Source: Pseudocitrobacter corydidari
GTDB lineage: Bacteria > Pseudomonadota > Gammaproteobacteria > Enterobacterales > Enterobacteriaceae
Length of the DNA: 64,000 nucleotides
NCBI RefSeq assembly: GCF_021172065.1
Contig: NZ_CP087880.1
Span: 1,113,111 to 1,177,110, forward strand
Reading direction: 5' to 3'
The notes beneath the pieces are model-generated. The model made no database searches, was not told the origin of the DNA, and saw nothing but the letters and a program-made list of their open reading frames with translations. The position numbers and the translations under genes are program-made. Shown piece by piece: positions 49,074-61,568 of this stretch (its first letter is position 1; every line of letters begins with the position of its first letter).

Positions 49074-49098
49074 CAAATTCAAATGTTTCCCGATGACA

Positions 49099-50604
49099 TT
49101 ACGCGGAAGCAGTTTTCTGCGCAGTTACGGTTTTGTCGTCGTCCTGAGTCATGCGATTCAGCTTCGATGCGGTCAGCAGCATCAGCACGGCGATAACGCC
49201 AGTGGCAATACCAATCTGCATGAAGACTTTACCGTAGACGTCCAGGGACATCAGCGGGTCAGTGACGTTTTCAGGTACTGCCATCAGGTTTGCAACACGG
49301 CCAGCAATCAGCGCTGCACCGGCAGTGGTCAGGAACCAGCTACCCATAATGAAGCCCATCAGACGCTGCGGAACCAACTGTGCAACCATCGCCAGACCAA
49401 GGCCGGAGATCATCAGTTCACCGATACTCTGCAGGCAGTAGCTCAGGATCAGCCAGTTTACTGAAACGATACCTGCGTCGGTGGCGAATTTCGCACCCAG
49501 CGGCAGTACCAGGAAGGCACCAGAGCAGAGCACCATACCGATTGCAAACTTGTGCGGCATCGGCAGACGGTCGCCCATCTTGTTGTAGATAGCGGCCAGA
49601 ATCGGGCTACCGATGATGATCCAGAACGGGTTCAGCGCCTGATACTGTTCCGGCTCAAACGCGATACCCAGAATGGAGTGCTCAACGTTACGGATGGCGA
49701 AGAAGTTCAGCGAGGTCGGCATCTGGCTGTAGAGAACGAAGAAGACAATCGCTTCCAGCATCAGGATGAATGCCACAATCATTTTACGACGAGCAGCACC
49801 CTGCATTGCCAACGCTTCTTTACCGAAGATAACCACGATACCCAGCGCAACCACGCCCAGCACCATACGTGCGACATCCTGGTTGTGCAGCAGCCAGGTC
49901 GCGATAGTGACCAGGATAACAACACCCACGATAGTCAGCAGCAGATTACGGTAGTTAATAGGCTCAAAGTCAGGTTTAGAACCGTACTGTTTCACCCAAC
50001 GCTGGCAGAACGCGAAGTTAACGACGGTGATCAGCATACCCACAACGCTCAGTGCGAATGCAACGCTCCAGCCAAATTTCGCAGCCAGCCACGGGGTTGC
50101 CAGCATAGAGAAGAAGGAACCGATGTTAACGGACATGTAGTACATGGTGAATGCACCGTCCAGACGCGGATCATCTTTGTCGTAGCAGGTAGAAAGCAGG
50201 GACGATGGGTTAGCCTTGAACAGGCCGTTACCGACCGCAATGGTCGCCATACCCATATACACGACAGCCGCGTCATGACCGGACCATGCAACCAGCGCAT
50301 AACCAATCGCCAGCACAATTGCGCCCAGCATAATAACGCGTTTAGTTCCCAGAATTTTGTCGCCCAGCCAGCCGCCGATAGCGACTAAACCGTAGACCAG
50401 GGCACTGAAGGAGGAGAACAACGTAATCGAATCGGCTTCGGACATACCCAGTTGTTTAACCAGGTAGACAGCCATAATACCTTGCAAGCCGTAGTAACCA
50501 AAACGTTCCCAAAGTTCGATCGAGAAGATCAAATAGAACGCTTTTGGTTGTTTAAAAGCGTTCAAACTTACGCTTTCAGTTGGTTTATTGTTTGCAGTAG
50601 ACAC
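49099..50604 (-). CDS. dtpA: Di-/tripeptide:H+ symporter DtpA
   Basis: 501 residues, POT/PTR2 family with about 14 helices. The ExxERFxYY motif appears as [14 protein letters not shown] and the PTR2 signature as [20 protein letters not shown]. It imports di- and tripeptides. In E. coli the gene (tppB) is regulated by OmpR. Confidence 0.97.
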   Translation of the reverse strand: MSTANNKPTESVSLNAFKQPKAFYLIFSIELWERFGYYGLQGIMAVYLVKQLGMSEADSITLFSSFSALVYGLVAIGGWLGDKILGTKRVIMLGAIVLAIGYALVAWSGHDAAVVYMGMATIAVGNGLFKANPSSLLSTCYDKDDPRLDGAFTMYYMSVNIGSFFSMLATPWLAAKFGWSVAFALSVVGMLITVVNFAFCQRWVKQYGSKPDFEPINYRNLLLTIVGVVILVTIATWLLHNQDVARMVLGVVALGIVVIFGKEALAMQGAARRKMIVAFILMLEAIVFFVLYSQMPTSLNFFAIRNVEHSILGIAFEPEQYQALNPFWIIIGSPILAAIYNKMGDRLPMPHKFAIGMVLCSGAFLVLPLGAKFATDAGIVSVNWLILSYCLQSIGELMISGLGLAMVAQLVPQRLMGFIMGSWFLTTAGAALIAGRVANLMAVPENVTDPLMSLDVYGKVFMQIGIATGVIAVLMLLTASKLNRMTQDDDKTVTAQKTASA

Positions 50605-51186
50605 ATATACCTCTTTTTTTACATCCCATCTTAACGGGGCGTTACTGGGCGGAAATTCGTATCGACATCCGCCTTTATAGTTATTCTGGAGGGAAACGGG
50701 GAGTAATGTTCACTATCCAGTGCTTTCGCACAAGGCTTTTGTCATACTCTGTTACAAATACGTAAGTTACTACAAATGACCAGATATATAAATGTTATTC
50801 AGATTTAAATTTCACGCATCGCCATTAGGTAGCGTTTTACTCTGCTGACCAGGGCGAAAGATGGCGTAGTGACCATATCTTCTGCTGAATCGCTTTTGAG
50901 GCAGTGATATAGCCTGGATTCTGAAAAATAACTGGTTGATCGTCTTGCGTCACCAGGGTGACACATTGAATTGATGGGCGTTATATGAACAGAAGATAAC
51001 ATTGAGATAACACAATGTTACCGGGCTGTTCAAAACCCAAGGGATATAGAAAATTTAGGTGATAAAAAAAGAATTAACCACAAAAAGTGTTTAGAGCAAG
51101 GTGTTCACACCAATAATTTCCAAAATTCTAATGATTAACATCGTAGCGGCAGGGATTTAGCGGCGGCACTGCGCCGCCTTTAAAGA
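50605..51186. other. 582-bp gap between dtpA and nth
   Basis: No convincing gene. The left part must hold the dtpA promoter(s) and leader; the rest is AT-rich with no hairpin-plus-T-run. A 65-codon frame on the minus strand at 50805-51002 has no ribosome site or protein-like pattern. Space exists for a small RNA, but I see no defining feature. Confidence 0.4.
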
Positions 51187-51822
51187 TTAGATATCGACCT
51201 TCTCTTTGAATTCACAGAGATCTTCGATGATGCAGGAACCACAGCGTGGTTTGCGGGCAATACAGGTGTAGCGGCCATGGAGAATCAACCAATGGTGGCA
51301 GTCGACCTTAAACTCTGCCGGTACCACCTTCAGCAGTTTCTCTTCAACCTGCTCTACGTTCTTACCCGGGGCAAACTGCGTGCGATTACAGACGCGGAAG
51401 ATATGGGTATCAACCGCGATAGTCGGCCAGCCAAACGCGGTATTGAGCACCACGTTCGCCGTTTTGCGTCCCACGCCCGGCAGCGCTTCCAGCGCCGCGC
51501 GATCTTCCGGCACTTCACCGTTGTGCAAATCAATCAGCATCCGGCAGGTTTTTATCACGTTCTCGGCTTTGCTGTTAAACAGGCCGATAGTTTTGATATA
51601 AGACTTCACCCCGTCCACGCCAAGTTCAAGCATCGCCTGTGGCGTATTAGCGACCGGATAGAGCTTCGCTGTCGCTTTATTGACGCTTACATCCGTAGCC
51701 TGCGCGGAAAGCAGCACCGCGATCAGCAGCTCGAAAGGGGAGCTAAAATTGAGTTCGGTAGTCGGGTGCGGGTTGTTGTCCCGCAGGCGGCTTAAAATTT
51801 CCAGCCGTTTTGCTTTATTCAT
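51187..51822 (-). CDS. nth: Endonuclease III
   Basis: 211 residues. The helix-hairpin-helix is LPGVGRKTANVVLN with catalytic Lys, the catalytic Asp in VDTHIFRVCNR, and the [4Fe-4S] motif Cys-X6-Cys-X2-Cys-X5-Cys at the C-terminus. It removes oxidised pyrimidines. Last gene of the rsx operon; its start overlaps the rsxE stop (TGATG). Confidence 0.98.
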   Translation of the reverse strand: MNKAKRLEILSRLRDNNPHPTTELNFSSPFELLIAVLLSAQATDVSVNKATAKLYPVANTPQAMLELGVDGVKSYIKTIGLFNSKAENVIKTCRMLIDLHNGEVPEDRAALEALPGVGRKTANVVLNTAFGWPTIAVDTHIFRVCNRTQFAPGKNVEQVEEKLLKVVPAEFKVDCHHWLILHGRYTCIARKPRCGSCIIEDLCEFKEKVDI

Positions 51823-52517
51823 CAGGCCTTCTCAGCAGTTTCAACGCCGACGTCCGTGGCGGGCACGGCTTTCGCCTTGCGTTGTTTCGTCCGTTCATCA
51901 ATCAGATATTTAATCGCCAGCAGCATACCCAGACCAATAAAAGCACCCGGCGGGAGCATCGCTAACAGGAAGGGCGTATCCGTATGGAACACCTCGATAC
52001 GCAGGGCCTTCGCCCAGTTGCCCAGCAGGCCGTCTGCGCCGTCGAACAGCGTACCGTTACCCAATAACTCGCGAAGGGAGCCCAGCACAAACATGGTGCA
52101 GGTCGCACCCATGCCGATGGCAAAACCATCCAGAGCCGATAACGCTGGCCCTTTTTTGGCCGCAAAGGCTTCAGCACGCCCTACGACGATACAGTTGGTC
52201 ACGATCAGCGGGATAAAAATCCCCAATGACTGATAAAGACCGAAGGCGTAGGCGTTGATCAGCATTTGCACGGCGCTCACTACCGACGCGATAATCATCA
52301 CGTAGATAGGAATACGAATCTCCGCAGGCGTCCAGCGACGCAGGCAGGAGATGGCAAAGTTGGTTAACGTCAGAACCAGGGTCGTGGCCAGACCAAGGCC
52401 CAGCGCATTGGTGGCCGTTGACGTGACGGCCAGAAGCGGACACATCCCCAGTAGCTGAACCAGTGCGGAGTTGTTCTTCCACAGACCCTGGACAATAACC
52501 TCTTTTACTTCGCTCAT
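51822..52517 (-). CDS. rsxE: SoxR-reducing complex subunit RsxE
   Basis: 231 residues, about six helices, RnfE/NqrD type: [40 protein letters not shown]. Membrane subunit with a redox role near RsxA. Start [10 protein letters not shown] is 3 bp past the rsxG stop. Confidence 0.95.
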   Translation of the reverse strand: MSEVKEVIVQGLWKNNSALVQLLGMCPLLAVTSTATNALGLGLATTLVLTLTNFAISCLRRWTPAEIRIPIYVMIIASVVSAVQMLINAYAFGLYQSLGIFIPLIVTNCIVVGRAEAFAAKKGPALSALDGFAIGMGATCTMFVLGSLRELLGNGTLFDGADGLLGNWAKALRIEVFHTDTPFLLAMLPPGAFIGLGMLLAIKYLIDERTKQRKAKAVPATDVGVETAEKA

Positions 52518-52520
52518 GGT

Positions 52521-53141
52521 TTATTCTCCACAGGCCTGCAGGTTAGAAAGTTGATTTGGCAACGTCTGAGCGTAAAGCCCGGCGCGTTTTACTGCATTTA
52601 CCACAGCGCGAGGCGTAATGGTCGCGCCGGTAAACTGATCAAACTGGCCGCCATCTTTTTTCACCGCCCAGGTTGCGTCGCTCTCGCCAGCAATGGTTTT
52701 CCCGGCAAAGTGGGTGATCCAGTCCGAAATGCGCAGCTCAATTTTATCGCCCAGCCCCGGCGTTTCATGATGTTCCGTAACCCGGCTGCCCAGCACCGTG
52801 CCGCTGAAGTCGGCACCGACCAGAAGCTGAATAGCACCAGAGTAGCCATCCGGTGCGGTAGCTTCCATCACGGCGGCAACTGCCTGCTCGCCCTGACGAG
52901 CGATATAGACTTTATGCGTACCTTTTCCCAGCTCCGGCGCGGTAACCCAATAGCAGCTCTGCAGCAAATCGTTATTATAGCGGTCCGCCGGGATCACCTG
53001 TTGAAACAGCGCGTTCTGCTGTTTAGCCGCCTGATCGGCGATGGTATTTTTGGTCAACTGGTCGATAGCCGCCGTCAGGCCGGTAGAGCCTGCGGCAAAC
53101 AGTGCCAGGGTTACCCCGTGCTTACGCATCGTTTTTAACAT
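52521..53141 (-). CDS. rsxG: SoxR-reducing complex subunit RsxG
   Basis: 206 residues from the third Met ([20 protein letters not shown]), which equals the E. coli start. One N-terminal membrane anchor and a periplasmic FMN-binding domain; the FMN attachment motif is [18 protein letters not shown] with the covalent-flavin Thr. Confidence 0.95.
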   Translation of the reverse strand: MLKTMRKHGVTLALFAAGSTGLTAAIDQLTKNTIADQAAKQQNALFQQVIPADRYNNDLLQSCYWVTAPELGKGTHKVYIARQGEQAVAAVMEATAPDGYSGAIQLLVGADFSGTVLGSRVTEHHETPGLGDKIELRISDWITHFAGKTIAGESDATWAVKKDGGQFDQFTGATITPRAVVNAVKRAGLYAQTLPNQLSNLQACGE

Positions 53142-53150
53142 CATCAATCC

Positions 53151-54203
53151 TCAGCGATGGCCGTAAACGCGCGGGCGCGTATAGTAGTCAATCAACGGTA
53201 CGGTAATGTTCGCCAGCAAAACAGCAAAAGCAACGCCATCCGGGTAGCCCCCGAAGCTGCGAATCAACCACACCAGCAGGCCCGCCAGTGCGCCAAAAAT
53301 CAGGCGTCCACGGTTGGTCGTAGAGGCGGTTACCGGGTCGGTCAGAATGAAGAATGCACCCAGCATGGTCGCGCCAGACAACAGATGCATCTGCGGTGAG
53401 GCGACATTTTCCGGATTAAACCACCAGCCAAGCGTCGCGCAGACGGCCAGGCTCAACAGGAAGCTGACCGGGATATGCCAGCGAATGGCGCCTTTCCACA
53501 GTAAAAACAGCCCGCCCGCCAGATATGCCAGGTTCACCCACTGCCAGCCAATGCCCGCGAGTGCGCCGTGATAAATCGAAGATTGCATGATGCTGTCTAC
53601 CGAATGACCTGCGTGACGCGACGTTTTGAAGGTATCCAGCGGCGTGGCCTGGCTGATGCCATCAATGCCCATTTTCAGCGCATTCATGTCCTGGCCCGCA
53701 GCCGTATGGCCGGTGAAAATGACCTGTAATGCGTCGATAAAACCTGGCGTGTTGGCGGCAATTTCATGCGGCGGCAGCCAGGAGGTCATCTGCACCGGGA
53801 AGGAGATCAGCAGCACAACATAGCCAATCATTGCCGGGTTAAACGGGTTCTGCCCTAAGCCGCCATACAGTTGTTTAGCGATGATCACCGCAAAAGCTGT
53901 GCCCAGCACCACCATCCACCACGGGGCGAAAGGGGGGATACTGATGGCCAGCAGAATGCCGGTCAGCCAGGCCGAGTTATCTGCAAGCGTCGCGGCAATA
54001 GCCTGCTTTCTCAGACGCAATATGAACGATTCCGTAGCCCAGGCCGTCAGCGAGGCCAGCAGAAGCTGAATCAGGGTTCCCCAGCCGAAAAACCAGCTTT
54101 GCACCGCAATGCCGGGCAGGGCGGCCAAAATCACCAGCATCATGATGCGCGATGTCTGGCGCTGGTTATGGGTATAAGGGGAACTCGCTATCTTGAAAAC
54201 CAT
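53151..54203 (-). CDS. rsxD: SoxR-reducing complex subunit RsxD
   Basis: 350 residues, ten helices, RnfD/NqrB type. The covalent-flavin Thr lies in [13 protein letters not shown] (SATPL-like). Directly follows rsxC, one base apart, and ends 9 bp before rsxG. Confidence 0.95.
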   Translation of the reverse strand: MVFKIASSPYTHNQRQTSRIMMLVILAALPGIAVQSWFFGWGTLIQLLLASLTAWATESFILRLRKQAIAATLADNSAWLTGILLAISIPPFAPWWMVVLGTAFAVIIAKQLYGGLGQNPFNPAMIGYVVLLISFPVQMTSWLPPHEIAANTPGFIDALQVIFTGHTAAGQDMNALKMGIDGISQATPLDTFKTSRHAGHSVDSIMQSSIYHGALAGIGWQWVNLAYLAGGLFLLWKGAIRWHIPVSFLLSLAVCATLGWWFNPENVASPQMHLLSGATMLGAFFILTDPVTASTTNRGRLIFGALAGLLVWLIRSFGGYPDGVAFAVLLANITVPLIDYYTRPRVYGHR

Positions 54204-56336
54204 TTATTCCTCGTTTACAGCTTGCGCGGCTTTTTTAGCCTGAACGCGGGCAATAGCTGCCGCAACGGCCGCTTTGCGTGGATCATCATTGGCAGCCGAC
54301 TCATTTGCGGCCTGTTGCTCGGCTTTACGTGCTTTGGCTCGTGCAATAGCGGCTTCAACGGCGGCCTTACGCGGATCAACGGCTTCCGCTGTTGCTGCGG
54401 GTTCGCTGGCCGCCTGCTGTTCCGCCTTACGCGCTTTAGCACGTGCAATAGCCGCTTCAACAGCGGCTTTGCGCGGATCCACCGTTTCCGCTGTCGCAGC
54501 GGGTTCACTGGCCGCTTGCTGCTCCGCTTTACGCGCTTTGGCCCGTGCAATAGCGGCCTCAACAGCCGCTTTACGCGGATCAACCGTTTCCGCTGTCGCA
54601 GCGGGTTCACTGGCCGCTTGCTGCTCCGTTTTACGCGCTTTAGCGCGTGCAATAGCGGCTTCAACGGCGGCTTTACGCGGGTCTACCGCATCGCTGACCG
54701 ATGATGGCTGTTTTTCTGCCTGCGCTGCTCGGGCTTTTGCTTTACGCGCTTCGCGAGCTGCAATTACGGCGCTGTTATCCGGCAGTGCACCTGCTTTGAT
54801 GATGACCGGCTGCGTGGCCTGCTGCTGCTTCTCTTTCACGCGTGCCAGCGCGGCATTGATTGCATCCTGATCTTTCGCCGCTGGCTGCACGGCTGCTTTT
54901 TTATGGCGTTCAGCACGCGCCAGTTTTTCGCGCTCAAGACGATTCTGACGTGCTTCAAAGCGGGCTTTCGCTTCCGCGGCACGCTGCTCTTCAAGACGAA
55001 TTGCTGAGATTTCCGCTTTTTCCTGGCGGAAGTACTGCACCAGCGGAATGCTGCTCGGGCAGACCCACGCGCAGGCGCCGCACTCGATGCAATCAGAGAT
55101 ATTATGCGCAGTCGCTTTATCGTGCTGCTGGCCCTTGCTGAACCAGTAAAGCTGCTGCGGCAGAAGATCGGCCGGGCAGGCGTCCGCACAGGCGCTACAG
55201 CGAATACAGCCTTTTTCTTCTTCAGGCTCGCCCATTTCCGATGGCGATGGCGCCAGCAGACAGTTGGTGATTTTGACCACCGGGACGTCCAGCCACGGCA
55301 GGGTAAAGCCCATCAGCGGGCCGCCCATAATCACAAGCTGTTCGGCAGACGGGCAGAAACCCGCGTCTTCAAGCAGATGACTGACCGGTGTGCCCAGACG
55401 CGCCCAGACGTTACCCGGTCGGCTCACGGATTCACCGGTTAAGGTCACCACGCGTTCGGTTAACGGTTCGCCGTCTATCACCGCGCGCTTCACCGCAAAC
55501 GCGGTACCGACGTTTTGCATCAGTACGCCGATATCGGATGAACGCCCGCCGTGCGGAACCTGCTTGCCGGTAAGAATTTGCGTTAACTGCTTCGCGCCGC
55601 CGGACGGATATTTGGTGGGGATGACGCGCAGGCTGATATCATGTGCGCCCGCCAGCACCGCGCGCAGCATTGATATTGCCTGCGGTTTGTTATCTTCAAT
55701 GCCTATTAGAATCTGCTGTGGTTGCAGGATATGACCGAGAATACGGATACCTTCGATAACCTGCGCCGCACAATCCTGCATCAGCCGGTCATCCGCCGTG
55801 ATATACGGTTCGCACTCCGCCGCATTGATAATCAGCGTGGTGATTTTATCCCCGCCGCCGCGCAGTTTTGTGCCGGTCGGGAAACCCGCTCCGCCAAGGC
55901 CCGCGACGCCGAACTGATGAATTCGTTCAATCAATTCTTCACGCGAACGAGTCTGATAATCGTGCCAGCCGTCGCGTGAGATCCACTGATCTTCGCCATC
56001 GGCATCAATGATGACGCTCATTTCCGGCAAGGCGGAAGGATGCGCCGTGGCGTGCGGCTCAATGGCGGCGATAGTGCCGGAGGTTGGCGCATGTACGGGC
56101 AGCATTCGCCCCCAGCCGCGCGTCAGTGGTTGACCGCGCAGCACGCGATCGCCGGGCTTCACGCACAGCTCGCCTTCAGCACCAATATGTTGCTTCAGAG
56201 GAATGACGAAACGCTGCGCAAGGGGAACCTGACGCAGCGGCGTGCCATTAGACTGAGTTTTCATTTCCGGTGGGTGAATCCCCCCATCGAAATCCCAGAT
56301 TTTCTCTTTTCTGAACGCGGAAAATAACTTAAGCAT
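54204..56336 (-). CDS. rsxC: SoxR-reducing complex subunit RsxC
   Basis: 710 residues from [20 protein letters not shown] (E. coli start; 8-bp overlap with rsxB). NADH/FMN part: [20 protein letters not shown]. Two [4Fe-4S] sets: [17 protein letters not shown] and [17 protein letters not shown]. After residue ~540 a coiled, basic, Ala-rich tail carries tandem 34-residue units. It is the electron-input subunit. The tail length varies between strains in this family. Confidence 0.95.
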   Translation of the reverse strand: MLKLFSAFRKEKIWDFDGGIHPPEMKTQSNGTPLRQVPLAQRFVIPLKQHIGAEGELCVKPGDRVLRGQPLTRGWGRMLPVHAPTSGTIAAIEPHATAHPSALPEMSVIIDADGEDQWISRDGWHDYQTRSREELIERIHQFGVAGLGGAGFPTGTKLRGGGDKITTLIINAAECEPYITADDRLMQDCAAQVIEGIRILGHILQPQQILIGIEDNKPQAISMLRAVLAGAHDISLRVIPTKYPSGGAKQLTQILTGKQVPHGGRSSDIGVLMQNVGTAFAVKRAVIDGEPLTERVVTLTGESVSRPGNVWARLGTPVSHLLEDAGFCPSAEQLVIMGGPLMGFTLPWLDVPVVKITNCLLAPSPSEMGEPEEEKGCIRCSACADACPADLLPQQLYWFSKGQQHDKATAHNISDCIECGACAWVCPSSIPLVQYFRQEKAEISAIRLEEQRAAEAKARFEARQNRLEREKLARAERHKKAAVQPAAKDQDAINAALARVKEKQQQATQPVIIKAGALPDNSAVIAAREARKAKARAAQAEKQPSSVSDAVDPRKAAVEAAIARAKARKTEQQAASEPAATAETVDPRKAAVEAAIARAKARKAEQQAASEPAATAETVDPRKAAVEAAIARAKARKAEQQAASEPAATAEAVDPRKAAVEAAIARAKARKAEQQAANESAANDDPRKAAVAAAIARVQAKKAAQAVNEE
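54207..54686 (-). repeat. Tandem 102-bp repeats in the rsxC tail
   Basis: Four nearly identical 34-residue units starting [19 protein letters not shown], then a degenerate fifth ([18 protein letters not shown]). The DNA copies are also very similar, so the number can change by recombination or slippage. Confidence 0.9.
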
Positions 56337-56904
56337 GTTGTTCCACAGGAATATTACGTACCGGGATGCTTTGCAGGTCCCATTTCCAGCTGTCGGTTGT
56401 AGTGGCGACCGGACGCAGTTCAATACACTGGGTCGGGCAGGGCGCAACGCACAGGTTGCAGCCGGTGCAGAGGTCACTCATTACCGTGTGCATCGCGCGG
56501 GTCGCGCCGACAATGGCGTCCACCGGGCACGCCTGAATGCACTTGGTACAACCAATACAGTTGTTTTCGTCGATCACGGCCAGCATCCGCGCCGGTTCCT
56601 GAACGGCGGTATCGCCGTCGACAGGTTGCGGATCGACGTTAAGTAATTCGGCAATTTTCAGCATCACCGCTTCACCGCCGGGGGCGCAGCAGTTAATTTT
56701 TTCACCGTTGCTTACCGCTTCGGCATAGGGGCGACAGCCCGGATAGCCGCACTGCCCGCACTGGCTTTGCGGTAAGAGTTCATCAATTTTTTCAACAACC
56801 GGGTCATCTTCCACCGCGAAACGGCGTGAGGCGTATCCCAGTATGACGCCGAAAATCAGCCCTAAAACGCTGATAGCGGCGACAGCAATCCAGAAGGTCA
56901 TCAT
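56329..56904 (-). CDS. rsxB: SoxR-reducing complex subunit RsxB
   Basis: 191 residues: N-terminal membrane helix, then a 4Fe-4S domain ([15 protein letters not shown] ... INCCAPGG) and two ferredoxin motifs ([31 protein letters not shown]). The start overlaps the rsxA stop (TAATG). Compared with E. coli one extra Cys (NCCAP) is present beside the fourth cluster ligand. Confidence 0.95.
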   Translation of the reverse strand: MMTFWIAVAAISVLGLIFGVILGYASRRFAVEDDPVVEKIDELLPQSQCGQCGYPGCRPYAEAVSNGEKINCCAPGGEAVMLKIAELLNVDPQPVDGDTAVQEPARMLAVIDENNCIGCTKCIQACPVDAIVGATRAMHTVMSDLCTGCNLCVAPCPTQCIELRPVATTTDSWKWDLQSIPVRNIPVEQHA

Positions 56905-57485
56905 TACAACTTCACCAACCCGCTAAAGCCCATAAACGCCAGCGACATTAACCCTGCGGTAATCAGCGCAATCGCGTTACCGCGAAACGGCGCGGGTACA
57001 TTCGATACCACCAGACGTTCACGAATAGAGGCAAACAGCACCATCACCAGCGAGAAACCGACGGCGGCGGAGAAGCCATACAGCGCCGACTGCAAAAAGT
57101 TATGGCCGAGGTTAATGTTGAGCAGCGCCACGCCGAGCACCGCACAGTTGGTGGTGATCAGCGGTAAGAAGATGCCCAGCAGACGATAAAGCGCCGGGCT
57201 GGTTTTACGCACCACCATTTCGGTGAATTGCACCACTACGGCAATCACCAGAATAAAGGCCAGGGTGCGCAGATAAATCAGATTAAGCGGAATCAGGATC
57301 CAGGTATCAATCAGCCACGCGCAAATTGACGCCAGCGTCATCACGAAGGTGGTCGCGAGCCCCATGCCCATTGCTGTTTCCAGCTTTTTGGACACGCCCA
57401 TAAACGGGCAAAGCCCGAGAAACTTCACCAGGACGAAGTTATTTACCAGTACGGTACCGATAAAGAGCAATAAGTAGTCAGTCAT
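56904..57485 (-). CDS. rsxA: SoxR-reducing complex subunit RsxA
   Basis: 193 residues, six helices, RnfA/NqrE type: [20 protein letters not shown] and [14 protein letters not shown] carry the two half-channel Cys motifs for a membrane iron-sulphur centre. The start MTDYLLLF equals E. coli (second Met of the frame). First gene of rsxABCDGE-nth. Confidence 0.96.
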   Translation of the reverse strand: MTDYLLLFIGTVLVNNFVLVKFLGLCPFMGVSKKLETAMGMGLATTFVMTLASICAWLIDTWILIPLNLIYLRTLAFILVIAVVVQFTEMVVRKTSPALYRLLGIFLPLITTNCAVLGVALLNINLGHNFLQSALYGFSAAVGFSLVMVLFASIRERLVVSNVPAPFRGNAIALITAGLMSLAFMGFSGLVKL

Positions 57486-57562
57486 CATTCGACCTGTAAC
57501 AAAAAAAGCCGCCTATTATCGACGAAAGCGCGTTCATCGACAACAGGGCAAGAGTGTGGTTA

Positions 57563-58003
57563 TTAAGGGTTCACAAACGTACGTTTCACGCGGGATGAGC
57601 GTTTGAGATAGGGCACAACCAGCGCCGCAGCGGCCAACGGCAGCAATAACTGGCGCAGCGCGATGATATCGGACACCGGTGCGAATGCAAATGCCTTAAT
57701 CGCCAGCAATAATGAGACCAGTAACCAGATAATATAATGTTTAGGCACATTTTTACGGCGCTTAAAGAAAGCAATGGTCAGCCACAGTGTGTAATACCAC
57801 ATGGCAATCACGAATGCTAAAGAGAGAACCCAAAGGGCCAGATGCGTGCTGCTTTGTGCTTTTAACAGGTTCAGGATCTGCGGATTAAGCAGGGCGTTAA
57901 CGAACATCAGCAGTTGCAGGCTAATGCTAAGCAGGGCGACCAACAGCCACGCCAGCGGGCCGAGCAACCATCCACCAATTCGTTCTGCAGAATTTGACGA
58001 CAT
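57563..58003 (-). CDS. ydgK: DUF2569 membrane protein YdgK
   Basis: 146 residues, four helices. It begins MSSNSAERIGGWLLGPLAWL, the DUF2569 pattern. Function unknown. In E. coli it precedes rsxA in the same order. Confidence 0.9.
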   Translation of the reverse strand: MSSNSAERIGGWLLGPLAWLLVALLSISLQLLMFVNALLNPQILNLLKAQSSTHLALWVLSLAFVIAMWYYTLWLTIAFFKRRKNVPKHYIIWLLVSLLLAIKAFAFAPVSDIIALRQLLLPLAAAALVVPYLKRSSRVKRTFVNP

Positions 58004-58079
58004 TTCGTCTCCTGATTATCAGCGTCAGTTATAAATATGGCGGTGGAGTATAAGCAACTGACGCTGATGATAACAATAG

Positions 58080-58295
58080 TTACTGCACGTAATGCCAAAC
58101 GGATTTTGGCACCTGGCCAATATCGAACAAACGACCACCAGAAACCAGCTCCGCACGACGATGATCGGCAGCGCGATACATATTGATTAATTCATTGGTG
58201 TCGGAAAGCGAATAGTTAAGATGATCATAAAGTTTTTCGAGATTGTCCAGCGAGCTGACTTTACGGAATTTCAATAAATAATCCAGGACGGTCAT
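58080..58295 (-). CDS. cnu: OriC-binding nucleoid protein Cnu (Hha/YmoA family)
   Basis: 71 residues. The Hha fold is clear: [47 protein letters not shown]. It teams with H-NS and can bind oriC. E. coli name ydgT/cnu. Confidence 0.95.
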   Translation of the reverse strand: MTVLDYLLKFRKVSSLDNLEKLYDHLNYSLSDTNELINMYRAADHRRAELVSGGRLFDIGQVPKSVWHYVQ

Positions 58296-58545
58296 TTGTA
58301 GGTATCCATTTTATAATGTTAAATCACGCAGGGCCTGAAGGGGCGCAAAAGCGCGGTACCGCAAGGGCACATCGCTCAGTCTGACAACAAGTTTATCGAC
58401 ACCCGTTTTCATTAAGAGTTCAGCCCGCAACGAGCATACTCTCTTCAGGACGCTGTAATTATTTGGGTTATAAATGACAAATTCAAGAACAGAAAATGGC
58501 GTTATTGATATATCGCAGGAAATGACGTTATCACGAAAAGCATTT

Positions 58546-58563
58546 GGGCGCCCCAGGGCGCCC
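58546..58563 (-). terminator. Hairpin after the GH1 gene
   Basis: GGGCGCC / GGCGCCC, 7-bp stem with CCAG centre, 9 bp beyond the glucosidase stop. On the minus strand AAATGCTTTTCG follows, so termination is plausible. Confidence 0.5.
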
Positions 58564-58571
58564 GGAGCGGA

Positions 58572-60068
<1,497 letters not shown>

Positions 60069-60088
60069 TCACTGTTCAGTGAACAGAC

Positions 60089-60226
60089 TTATTTCTTTTG
60101 TACAGCCGCAATCGGCTCTGGCGGTTGGTAGTTATCAATATGGTGCGCGATAACAAGAAGAAGAACCGAGACGCTAAGTACGCCCCAACCGATCAGTTCA
60201 ACGATCCGTGTAAAGACAATAGACAT
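60089..60226 (-). CDS. blr: Small membrane protein Blr
   Basis: 45 residues from ATG 60226. The core RIVELIGWGVLSVSVLLLVI, then AHHIDNYQPPEP, matches E. coli Blr (41 residues), a single-span division-linked protein first noted for beta-lactam tolerance. An extra four residues at the start (MSIV) are present. Between cnu and ydgJ as in K-12, apart from the inserted GH1 gene. Confidence 0.85.
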   Translation of the reverse strand: MSIVFTRIVELIGWGVLSVSVLLLVIAHHIDNYQPPEPIAAVQKK

Positions 60227-60476
60227 AGTAATTAAGACAATTTCGACAAAATTAATGATACGGACAAAGATCTTACCTCGCCTGGCGCGCAACGCAAGTC
60301 CTCAGCCGAAACGATTCATGTCTTTCGCTCATTTTCCGATATTTCCATGCTTCCATACGCCATAATGTTATTAATCTGTTGTTCGTCACCGCAATATGTT
60401 GTGAAATAAGAAATCGATTACACGGCGACGGGTGCTTCACCGGGTCGGACAAAAACAGCACAGATAAGAGGCTATT

Positions 60477-61517
60477 ATGAGTGACAGTATTCGTGTCGGA
60501 TTAATTGGGTATGGTTATGCCAGCAAAACCTTTCATGCGCCGCTTATCAGCGGAACGCCAGGGATGGAGCTGGCGGTGGTGTCCAGTAGCGACGCCGACA
60601 AAGTTAAAGCCGACTGGCCCAATGTCAGCGTGGTCTCTGAACCTAAACACATTTTCGCCGATCCCACTATCGACCTGGTGGTGATTCCTACACCGAACGA
60701 TACCCACTTCCCGCTGGCGAAAGCCGCGCTGGAGGCGGGTAAACACGTGGTGGTTGATAAACCCTTTACCGTGACACTGTCACAAGCGCGAGAGCTGGAT
60801 GCGCTGGCAAAAAGCCAGGGTAAATTGCTGTCAGTGTTCCATAACCGTCGCTGGGACAGCGATTTCTTAACCGTGAAGTCGCTGATTAATGAAGGCCGCC
60901 TGGGCGAGGTGGCCTATTTTGAATCGCACTTCGACCGCTATCGCCCACAGGTGCGTAACCGCTGGCGCGAGCTGGCAGGCCCTGGCAGCGGCATCTGGTA
61001 CGATTTAGGCCCACATCTGCTGGACCAGGCGGTGAATCTTTTTGGTCTGCCGGTCAGCCTGTTCGTCGATCTCGCGCAGCTGCGGCCAGGCGCGCAGGCG
61101 ACGGATTACTTCCATGCGGTGCTGGTGTATCCACAACGCCGTGTGGTGCTGCACGGAACGCTGTTGGCCGCGGCTGAAACCGCGCGATATATTGTGCACG
61201 GGTCGCGTGCCAGCTACGTGAAATATGGCCTCGACCCACAGGAAGAACGGCTGAAGAACGGCGAGCGCCTGCCGCAGGAAGACTGGGGCTATGACATGCG
61301 CGATGGCGTGCTGACGCGGGTAGACGGTGAAGATCGTGTTGAAGAGACGCTGCTCACCACGCCGGGCAACTATCCGGCTTACTACGCGGCGATCCGCGAT
61401 GCGCTAAACGGCGCGGGCGAGAACCCGGTTCCGGCAAGCCAGGCTATTCAGATTATGGAATTAATTGAGCTGGGGATTGAATCCGCGAAACATCGCGCGG
61501 TGCTTTCTCTGACCTGA
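60477..61517 (+). CDS. ydgJ: Gfo/Idh/MocA-family oxidoreductase YdgJ
   Basis: 346 residues. Rossmann motif GLIGYGYASKTFHAPLI at the start, the EKP-like motif VVDKPFTV at ~93-100, and GIWYDLGPHLLDQAVNLFG in the substrate domain. NAD(P)-dependent; substrate unknown. AGAGGCTATT precedes the ATG. Confidence 0.93.
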   Translation: MSDSIRVGLIGYGYASKTFHAPLISGTPGMELAVVSSSDADKVKADWPNVSVVSEPKHIFADPTIDLVVIPTPNDTHFPLAKAALEAGKHVVVDKPFTVTLSQARELDALAKSQGKLLSVFHNRRWDSDFLTVKSLINEGRLGEVAYFESHFDRYRPQVRNRWRELAGPGSGIWYDLGPHLLDQAVNLFGLPVSLFVDLAQLRPGAQATDYFHAVLVYPQRRVVLHGTLLAAAETARYIVHGSRASYVKYGLDPQEERLKNGERLPQEDWGYDMRDGVLTRVDGEDRVEETLLTTPGNYPAYYAAIRDALNGAGENPVPASQAIQIMELIELGIESAKHRAVLSLT

Positions 61518-61532
61518 TGAAGGTAAACAAGA

Positions 61533-61568
61533 ACGGGCGCGCAGCACACGCTGTGCGCCCGTTTTTTT
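61533..61568. terminator. Bidirectional terminator between ydgJ and add
   Basis: ACGGGCGC / GCGCCCGT stem with an inner structured loop, then seven T. Confidence 0.85.

Noticed and set aside
50805..51002. 65-codon minus-strand frame in the dtpA-nth gap
   Set aside because: No ribosome site, no protein-like pattern and no coupling to a neighbour.
54274..54870. 198-codon plus-strand frame with Ala-rich repeats
   Set aside because: It mirrors the rsxC repeats on the other strand and has no ribosome site or independent support.
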